Shown one piece after another: positions 35,468-40,314 of a stretch of 40,314 nucleotides of DNA. The translations under genes were made by a program, and so were the position numbers. Each line of letters begins with the position of its first letter. Positions within the stretch are counted from its first letter, which is position 1. Below the pieces are notes generated by a model. It was given only the letters and a program-made list of their open reading frames with translations. It did no database searches and was not told the DNA's origin. Origin of the DNA: Candidatus Saccharimonas sp. (GTDB taxonomy: Bacteria > Patescibacteriota > Saccharimonadia > Saccharimonadales > Saccharimonadaceae); the NCBI GenBank assembly GCA_022736555.1, contig DZCW01000006.1, forward strand, positions 1 to 40,314. The letters run 5' to 3'.

Positions 35468-35701
35468 ATGAATATTAATAGCATTTTACAAATAATTACA
35501 GTGGTATCGGCTATTTTGACGATTTTGGCTATTTTATTGCAACAACGCGGAGCATCATTGGGTGCTGGTTTCGGTAGTTCTGGCGAGTTATATACGACTC
35601 GTCGAGGTATCGATAAAAACTTATTTGAAGTAACTATTATTATGGCTGTTATTTTTGTGTTGTCGATCTTAGTCGGGCTGGTCTTGCCAGCAGCTCACTA
35701 G
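35468..35701 (+). CDS. secG: Preprotein translocase subunit SecG
   Basis: A 77-aa membrane subunit of the SecYEG export channel. Two membrane helices (ILQIITVVSAILTILAILL and FEVTIIMAVIFVLSILVGL) flank the family loop LLQQRGASLGAGFGSSGELYTTRRGIDK (in part), which is the SecG signature. AAGGA (about 35457-35461) is a good ribosome site before the ATG. It is followed after 10 bases by the substrate-binding protein gene. Confidence 0.93.
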   Translation: MNINSILQIITVVSAILTILAILLQQRGASLGAGFGSSGELYTTRRGIDKNLFEVTIIMAVIFVLSILVGLVLPAAH

Positions 35702-35711
35702 GCGTTGCTAT

Positions 35712-37514
35712 ATGGCTGATGATAACCGTGGTAAATGGCATCGGTTGCCAAAAATAAAACTGAAACTGAATAATAAAAACTTGGCTAAAAATATGCGCAA
35801 AATTGAAGGCGTAACCGTCCGCCATGCTCATAAGTTTATTATCAAACGTTGGAGTAACATATTAGAAGTTCAACGCTACGTAATTGCCTGGACATTAGTT
35901 ATGGGGCTGCTGATAGCCTCGACTGGGCTACAATTAATGTGGTCTCAGCAGGGTTATAAAACGATCGCTCCGGTAGACAATGGAACTTATGCCGAAGCTG
36001 TTTTAGGGCCAATTAACACTCTGAACCCTCTATTTGCGACTACTAGTGCCGAACAATCGGCGGGATATTTGATGTTTTCGCGAATTTTGAGTTACGATAC
36101 GACCGGTCATTTAAATTACGATTTAGCTACGAATATCACACTTAACGATGCAAAAAATATATACACAGTAACTATTAGGCCTGATGCAAAGTGGCACGAT
36201 GGCGTTAAGCTAACTGCTGCAGATATTGTGTTTACGGTTAATCTAATGAGGAACTCAAACACGCGCACGGTTATGTCTGGCTGGAGCAATATTTCCGTGC
36301 GAGAGGTGAATAGCACTACTGTAGAATTTTTCCTACAGTCTACTTATGCGGCATTTGAGCACGCCTTGACTTTTCCGATCTTGCCAGAGCATGTCCTAGG
36401 TAGTATTGCACCTGGCAACATTCGCGAGAATAACTTCAGCCAAAACCCAATTGGCAGTGGTCCATTTAAATTTAGTTTTACACAGGATGTTGACGTAACT
36501 TCTAGCCGTAAAGTGATTTATATGGCTAGAAATGATAATTATTATGGCGGAATGGCTAAATTGGCTAGGTTCCAGTTGCATGTTTATGGAACTACTGACG
36601 ATATAATAAACGCTCTATCTATTAATGAAGTTAATGCTGCGTCTGATTTATCCCCTGCTGATTTAGGCCGTGTGAACGCTAAACGATATTCAATTTCGGT
36701 TAACTCAGTTCAAAATGGTGTCTATGCGATAATCAACACAAAAAGTGGGTTGTTACAAGACATCTCGTTAAGGCGAGCTCTGCAAATAGGTACTAACACT
36801 GCTACTATTCGCGATAGACTACCAGCTGGCACTCCAACCCTGGACTTACCTTTTACTAATGATCAATTATCAGGTGATGTGCCGCACGTTCCTCAATATA
36901 GTCTAGTGAATGCTAAAAAAATCCTTGATGATAGTGGCTGGGCGTTGAATAGCAAAGGTGTTCGTGAAAAAGGTGGAAAAGAGCTAACGATTTCGGTTGT
37001 TACTATCAAGAGTAGTGAATTAGAAAGCGTATTGGAAGTTTTAGCCGGACAATGGCGTTCTATGGGTATAAAGGTCAACACTCAAGTTGTTGATCCTACG
37101 GACGTTTCACAGAGCGTTATCCAGAATATTTTGCAGCCGCGTAACTTTGATATTGTACTATACAGACTAAGTATCGGTGCCGACCCAGATGTATATGCCT
37201 ATTGGCACTCATCGCAGATATCTTTGCAAGGTCTTAACTTTTCTAACTATTCCAATGTTATTAGCGATGACGCGCTCTCATCCGCAAGGGCTAGGGTAGA
37301 GCCGGCGCTTAGAAATGCTAAATATATTACCTTTGCTAGACAATGGCTGTCTGATGTTCCAGCGATAGGGCTATATCAGTCAACCACACAATACGTCAGT
37401 AGTATTAATGTTCACTCATTCGATAAATCTAATAGGTTAGTGTCGGAAGTTGATCGTTATAGTGATATATTGAACTGGTCGGTTGGCAGTAAGAGTGTTT
37501 ACAAAACACCTTAA
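35712..37514 (+). CDS. Membrane-tethered peptide-binding protein (SBP family 5)
   Basis: A 600-aa extracytoplasmic solute-binding protein of the oligopeptide/dipeptide (DppA/OppA) family. Signatures: AVLGPINTLNPLFATTSAEQS, LATNITLNDAKNIYTVTIR, DAKWHDGVKLTAADIVFTV, NPIGSGPFKF, DISLRRALQIG and VYAYWHSSQ. Unusually, it starts with about 55 very basic cytoplasmic residues, followed by one membrane helix (about 56-76, YVIAWTLVMGLLIASTGLQL). No lipobox cysteine is seen, so it is anchored by a helix instead of a lipid. No permease or ATPase genes of the system are adjacent. It follows secG by 10 bases, probably in one operon. Confidence 0.9.
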   Translation: MADDNRGKWHRLPKIKLKLNNKNLAKNMRKIEGVTVRHAHKFIIKRWSNILEVQRYVIAWTLVMGLLIASTGLQLMWSQQGYKTIAPVDNGTYAEAVLGPINTLNPLFATTSAEQSAGYLMFSRILSYDTTGHLNYDLATNITLNDAKNIYTVTIRPDAKWHDGVKLTAADIVFTVNLMRNSNTRTVMSGWSNISVREVNSTTVEFFLQSTYAAFEHALTFPILPEHVLGSIAPGNIRENNFSQNPIGSGPFKFSFTQDVDVTSSRKVIYMARNDNYYGGMAKLARFQLHVYGTTDDIINALSINEVNAASDLSPADLGRVNAKRYSISVNSVQNGVYAIINTKSGLLQDISLRRALQIGTNTATIRDRLPAGTPTLDLPFTNDQLSGDVPHVPQYSLVNAKKILDDSGWALNSKGVREKGGKELTISVVTIKSSELESVLEVLAGQWRSMGIKVNTQVVDPTDVSQSVIQNILQPRNFDIVLYRLSIGADPDVYAYWHSSQISLQGLNFSNYSNVISDDALSSARARVEPALRNAKYITFARQWLSDVPAIGLYQSTTQYVSSINVHSFDKSNRLVSEVDRYSDILNWSVGSKSVYKTP

Positions 37515-37527
37515 AATCGACTATACT
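37498..37527 (+). promoter_or_regulatory. Promoter of tRNA-Leu
   Basis: TTTACA (37498-37503), 18-base spacer, TATACT (37522-37527). It overlaps the 3' end of the peptide-binding protein gene. Predicted start near 37534. Confidence 0.65.
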
Positions 37528-37546
37528 AATCTCGTTTACTACTTAT

Positions 37547-37633
37547 GCGCGAGTGCTGTAATTGGTAGCCAGGCTAGCTTGAGGTGCTAGTGTTCGCAAG
37601 GACGTGGAGGTTCAAGTCCTCTCCCGCGCACCA
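37547..37633 (+). tRNA. tRNA-Leu (anticodon GAG)
   Basis: An 87-base class II tRNA including the encoded CCA. Acceptor GCGCGAG pairs with CCCGCGC, with one A6-C67 mismatch. Anticodon stem CTAGC/GCTAG carries the loop TTGAGGT (anticodon GAG). The long variable arm is GTTC-GCAA-GGAC. The T arm is GGAGG-TTCAAGT-CCTCT, and the 3' end is ACCA. Confidence 0.95.
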
Positions 37634-37663
37634 TAATTTTTAGTGATATTTTGTTCGGGCTCC

Positions 37664-37692
37664 TTGTCAAATCACAGCCGTATCTGTATAAT
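37664..37692 (+). promoter_or_regulatory. Promoter of tRNA-Val
   Basis: TTGTCA (37664-37669), 17-base spacer, TATAAT (37687-37692); predicted start near 37699, five bases before the tRNA. A near-consensus promoter, as expected for a stable RNA. Confidence 0.85.
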
Positions 37693-37703
37693 CCCTATAG
37701 TGC

Positions 37704-37780
37704 GGGCGCTTAGCTCAGTTGGCTAGAGCACCTCGTTTACACCGAGGGGGTCGGGGGTTCGAGCCCCTCAGCGCCCACCA
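37704..37780 (+). tRNA. tRNA-Val (anticodon UAC)
   Basis: A 77-base tRNA with encoded CCA. Acceptor GGGCGCT pairs perfectly with AGCGCCC. Anticodon stem CCTCG/CGAGG has loop TTTACAC (anticodon TAC). The T arm is GGGGG-TTCGAGC-CCCTC. The last 21 bases (37760-37780) recur exactly at 37954-37974. Confidence 0.97.
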
Positions 37781-37820
37781 TAAAAAATAGTCTAACCCTT
37801 GGGTTGGACTATTTTTTATG
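37781..37820 (+). terminator. Terminator after tRNA-Val
   Basis: AAAAAATAGTC-TAACCC opposite GGGTTGGACTATTTTTT: a long stem beginning right after the CCA and ending in six T residues. Confidence 0.92.
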
Positions 37821-37831
37821 ACTTGGATTTT

Positions 37832-37954
37832 GTGGGACTCAAAACCACGACACCCGGGGCCGGGGGTGAGAACTGCAAGTCTGCAGTTCGTAAGGAAATA
37901 TTCCGATGGCAACTGGTTGCCAATCGTGAATTTTCGGGGTCGCCGGAGGTGACC
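37832..37954. repeat. Chain of six small hairpins downstream of tRNA-Val
   Basis: In order: GTGG/CCAC (37832-37848); CACCC/GGGTG (37851-37868); GAACTGCA-AGTC-TGCAGTTC (37870-37889, perfect 8 bp); GGAA/TTCC (37894-37904); TGGCAA-CTGG-TTGCCA (37907-37922); GGTCGCC-GGA-GGTGACC (37938-37954, one G-U pair). They lie back to back, are more G+C-rich than the surroundings and contain no credible gene. The last hairpin abuts the second copy of the tRNA tail. It may be a structured RNA, a degraded mobile element or a chain of repeat palindromes. Confidence 0.6.
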
Positions 37955-37974
37955 GAGCCCCTCAGCGCCCACCA
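37954..37974. repeat. Second copy of the tRNA-Val 3' end (att-like direct repeat)
   Basis: 21 bases identical to 37760-37780, covering the T-loop end, the T-stem and acceptor 3' strands and CCA. The start-to-start distance is 194 bases. A duplicated tRNA 3' end is the classic scar of tRNA-targeted integration; a degraded tandem tRNA copy is the alternative. No integrase gene is in the window. Confidence 0.8.
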
Positions 37975-38011
37975 AATAAAATAACCTACCGAAAGGTAGG
38001 CTATTTTATTT
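37974..38011 (+). terminator. Terminator after the duplicated tRNA tail
   Basis: AAATAAAATA-A-CCTACC, GAAA tetraloop (37991-37994), GGTAGG-C-TATTTTATTT. A bidirectional-looking stem with T-rich ends. The rest of the gap to 38149 shows only an AT-rich stretch before the next gene. Confidence 0.85.
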
Positions 38012-38149
38012 GATAAGTGTTTGGGTGGCTCGAAAATCCGGCGTGGATTGAAATTTTAGCTCTCTCGATTTTTTAAAATACACTATACGGTCATAGCTCC
38101 ATAAGATGTGTTATTATTATAAATAAGCCAAACATAAGGGGGATTATTT

Positions 38150-38710
38150 GTGAGTAATATCATAAACATCCAAGAGCCTAAACCCAGGAAACATAAACGT
38201 ATTTCTCGAAAGAAACGGGTTATTATTATTGCTATTGTTGTCATAGTTTTTGCTGGCGGCGTGATTAGCGGCTGGTTTTTTGTATCATATCAATTAGCGG
38301 TTCAGCGCGAGAATAATAGTAAGGAATTAATAAAACTCTTTGATGATGCCGATAAACTCGTTAATACTGGCAAAACCGACCAGGCGATAGCCGCATATGA
38401 CGTACTGATTAAGAAAACTAATAATACTGATCAAAAGGCTTCATTGCTATTAAATAAGGCCACTTTATATAAACAAAACAAAAATTATGACAAAGCGCTA
38501 ACCATTGCCAAAGAAGCCGAATCATACTCTCCGAAGAATAGTAGTGTAGCTGGCTATATCGCACAGACATATGCTGAAAAAGGTGACAAGAAAAATGCCA
38601 TTATCTATTACAAAAAAGCTATTAGTTTGGTGGATAAAACCAGTCCAATGTCTGGATCGGACATAACGGATTACCAGAATATGATCAAATCATTGGGCGG
38701 AACAATCTAA
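38150..38710 (+). CDS. Membrane-anchored TPR protein
   Basis: A 186-aa protein starting at GTG 38150, with AGGGGGA (about 38137-38143) as a strong ribosome site. A basic cytoplasmic start (KPRKHKRISRKKR) is followed by one membrane helix (about 24-46, VIIIAIVVIVFAGGVISGWF). The outer part is built from about three tetratricopeptide repeats (TGKTDQAIAAYDVLIKKT; NKATLYKQNKNYDKALTIAKEA; YIAQTYAEKGDKKNAIIYYKKA). TPR domains are protein-binding scaffolds. The stop is one base away from the start of the large surface protein gene, so the two are co-transcribed and may cooperate in surface assembly; that is inference from position. Confidence 0.85.
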   Translation: MSNIINIQEPKPRKHKRISRKKRVIIIAIVVIVFAGGVISGWFFVSYQLAVQRENNSKELIKLFDDADKLVNTGKTDQAIAAYDVLIKKTNNTDQKASLLLNKATLYKQNKNYDKALTIAKEAESYSPKNSSVAGYIAQTYAEKGDKKNAIIYYKKAISLVDKTSPMSGSDITDYQNMIKSLGGTI

Positions 38711-38711
38711 T

Positions 38712-40314
38712 ATGGTGCATATAGATTCAAAAATCAAAACCAGATTAATAATTAGTCTCGTTATAATAGCTATATTTGCAGTTGGTTCGTATATAGGTGT
38801 CCGTGCGGCATATTCCGGCACAGTCTATGGTCGCAGTAATTTAAATGGTTATTTTACGAATGACTACTATAGCGGCAATAATGGTAAGTCTGTTTTGCCG
38901 GAAGTATATTCGGATTGTCCGGACGGGTTGTCGCTATGTGCCATACCTAATTACGTAGAATCTATCGGTAGCACAGGCGAACCTAATACACTAATGGGGC
39001 TTTTATATAATGCTTATACCAATAACTCGTCAGCATATACCGGAAGTGCTCAAATCACTCAGGCGCGCGTTGGTGCTGCTTTTGTCGTCAATACGATGCT
39101 TGGCCGTAATGCTCCGGGTAATGGCACAACGATTAGCGCTGGCGACTGGTCGCAATTGTCGACATTTCTGAATAGTTACAATATAAATTGGCACCAAGCT
39201 GGACTGAGTAACAATGACGGCACAAATTGTATTAATAGTTTATATTTTTCGGGTCCTGATGATGCCTTTTATTCAAATTCTAGCAGTTGCCACAGTGATA
39301 GAACTGGTATAAATATAACTGATTCGGATGGCGCTACTGTGTATCGTTTATGGAGGAAATGTGCTAACCCGGTAGGTAAACAGAGGCCTAATGTTTGGTA
39401 TGTGGCTCCTACCGCCTGGGTCTACAGTATTAACGGTAATATTAGCAATACCACAACAGCCAACATAGGCGACACAATTGTTTGGAAATATAAGGTAACT
39501 GTTAATATGCAGGCTATCGATAAGACTGTAAATTATGGCTATGATAATACGGGCGGCGGTACTTTTAATTCGTCAGTTAGTAAAGGTAATTTAGCAATTG
39601 GTACTGCGGTTGGTGGCGGTTCTGGTGAATATAGTCAGACCCATAATGTCACTGCGTCATCCTTTGATGCCGGCAAGAGGTTATGTAGTGCGGCTTATGT
39701 AAATCCGGCTGCATCGAATAACAATTCCAAACAGGACTCAGCTGTCGCTTGTGTAGATATTAATGTTCCGCCTCCACCTACGCCAAATGCCTGTAGGCCA
39801 ATAGAATACAAAACTAACACGTCAACATTATGGGATGTTCACAATAGTAGAAAAATCCCTACTTCTATATCGGTTCGTAATGATAGCACGGGTGCTACCT
39901 ATAACTACGGACCGTATTATTATGATTCACAGCAGACGATAAATTTAACTACGCGGTGTACGACGGGCGATACCTGGACTATTACTGAAACATCTAGTTC
40001 GTATATTTATTATCATTATGATTACACGTATAGTTGCGGTACGGTATTAGCACCAAAAACTTGCACTGGGCATAATGACCAGTACAGATCTTATTCGAGG
40101 ACTACTAGTATTGGACCTTGTTATGACTATCTATTGAATTCCAGTGTCAATGATTTCTTCGCTAGGCTCGAACCGGGATCATCGATTACATTATTACCGT
40201 CGATAAATAGTAAGTCGTATACGCAGACTGGTATTCCTAGCTTTTACAGTCTTTATGGCACCCATACTAAGAGTAAATCCACCGAATGGCGCATAACCAA
40301 AATGGTAATAGCCC
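38712..40314 (+). CDS. Large secreted Tyr/Asn/Ser-rich surface protein (partial, runs off the window)
   Basis: The open frame runs from ATG 38712 to the window edge (534 codons seen) with no stop. An N-terminal hydrophobic segment (about 11-32, RLIISLVIIAIFAVGSYIGV) acts as signal or anchor and ends in RAAYS. The first outer domain (about 55-250) has paired Cys (SDCPDGLSLCAIPNYV, TNCINSLYF, SSCHSD, RKCANPV). A beta-rich stretch follows (VWKYKVTVNMQAIDKTVNYGYDN, and SYT-type repeats), then a PPPPTP hinge at about 355, followed by a Tyr/Thr/Cys-rich domain. The composition suits an adhesin or S-layer-like protein stabilised by disulfides. The gene is not in a recognised family; it lies one base after the TPR membrane protein. 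Confidence 0.8.
   Translation, partial: MVHIDSKIKTRLIISLVIIAIFAVGSYIGVRAAYSGTVYGRSNLNGYFTNDYYSGNNGKSVLPEVYSDCPDGLSLCAIPNYVESIGSTGEPNTLMGLLYNAYTNNSSAYTGSAQITQARVGAAFVVNTMLGRNAPGNGTTISAGDWSQLSTFLNSYNINWHQAGLSNNDGTNCINSLYFSGPDDAFYSNSSSCHSDRTGINITDSDGATVYRLWRKCANPVGKQRPNVWYVAPTAWVYSINGNISNTTTANIGDTIVWKYKVTVNMQAIDKTVNYGYDNTGGGTFNSSVSKGNLAIGTAVGGGSGEYSQTHNVTASSFDAGKRLCSAAYVNPAASNNNSKQDSAVACVDINVPPPPTPNACRPIEYKTNTSTLWDVHNSRKIPTSISVRNDSTGATYNYGPYYYDSQQTINLTTRCTTGDTWTITETSSSYIYYHYDYTYSCGTVLAPKTCTGHNDQYRSYSRTTSIGPCYDYLLNSSVNDFFARLEPGSSITLLPSINSKSYTQTGIPSFYSLYGTHTKSKSTEWRITKMVIA

Noticed and set aside
37715-37975. Reverse-strand open frame of 86 codons across tRNA-Val and the hairpins
   Set aside because: It is antisense to the tRNA and its duplicated tail; the RGSNPRPPRCKRGALAN-type ending is a known artefact of translating tRNA genes backwards.

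Overview
The window is a gene-dense stretch of chromosome from a bacterium with compact, moderately AT-rich DNA, read with the standard bacterial code (TGA ends ruvX and two small genes). Several traits suggest Candidatus Saccharibacteria (TM7) or another Patescibacteria/CPR lineage. AlaRS is only 629 aa and UvrC only 491 aa, genes overlap or touch, and wall-lytic proteins carry G5/DUF348/tail-lysozyme or LysM/CHAP domains. An FtsA-like protein is paired with a bitopic baseplate-J-like protein, and many housekeeping promoters sit 7-12 bases from the start codon. The taxon is inferred from gene content and style; no search was run.

Layout. 1-900: the end of an unknown gene, a terminator and a reverse-strand orphan gene. 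1.0-4.4 kb: pyruvate kinase, triosephosphate isomerase and a tail-anchored low-complexity protein. 4.4-11.6 kb: PcrA/UvrD helicase, a G5/tail-lysozyme wall protein coupled to rsmA, then metG, a TatD nuclease and a conserved unknown. 11.57-11.74 kb: a 169-bp full-length palindrome, with the promoter of iscS-DUF218-mnmA at its right edge. mnmA itself carries a second, 196-bp palindrome translated in frame. 14.8-15.9 kb: two self-contained orphan units, each with promoter and terminator. 16-23.7 kb: alaS, the ftsA-like gene with its bitopic partner, ruvX, mltG and a LysM-CHAP amidase with a long structured leader. 23.8-29.4 kb: obg, exonuclease I and uvrA. 29.4-30.8 kb (reverse): dedA and a PAP2 phosphatase. 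30.9-37.5 kb: rplY, a reverse-strand ABC exporter, uvrC, a small membrane protein, secG and a membrane-tethered peptide-binding protein. 37.5-38.0 kb: tRNA-Leu(GAG) and tRNA-Val(UAC), then a chain of small hairpins ending in a second copy of the tRNA-Val 3' end. 38.1 kb to the edge: a TPR membrane protein and a large surface protein cut by the window.

How the genes fit together. iscS and mnmA form a sulfur relay for tRNA 2-thiouridine. pcrA, uvrA, uvrC, sbcB and ruvX are DNA repair or recombination functions. mltG, the LysM-CHAP protein, the tail-lysozyme protein and the ftsA-like pair point to wall growth and division. The most unusual signals are the two long symmetric palindromes, one of them translated inside an essential-type tRNA-modifying enzyme. 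Next come the hairpin chain bounded by duplicated tRNA tails, the structured leader at 22.4-22.6 kb, and the apparently widespread leaderless promoter architecture.
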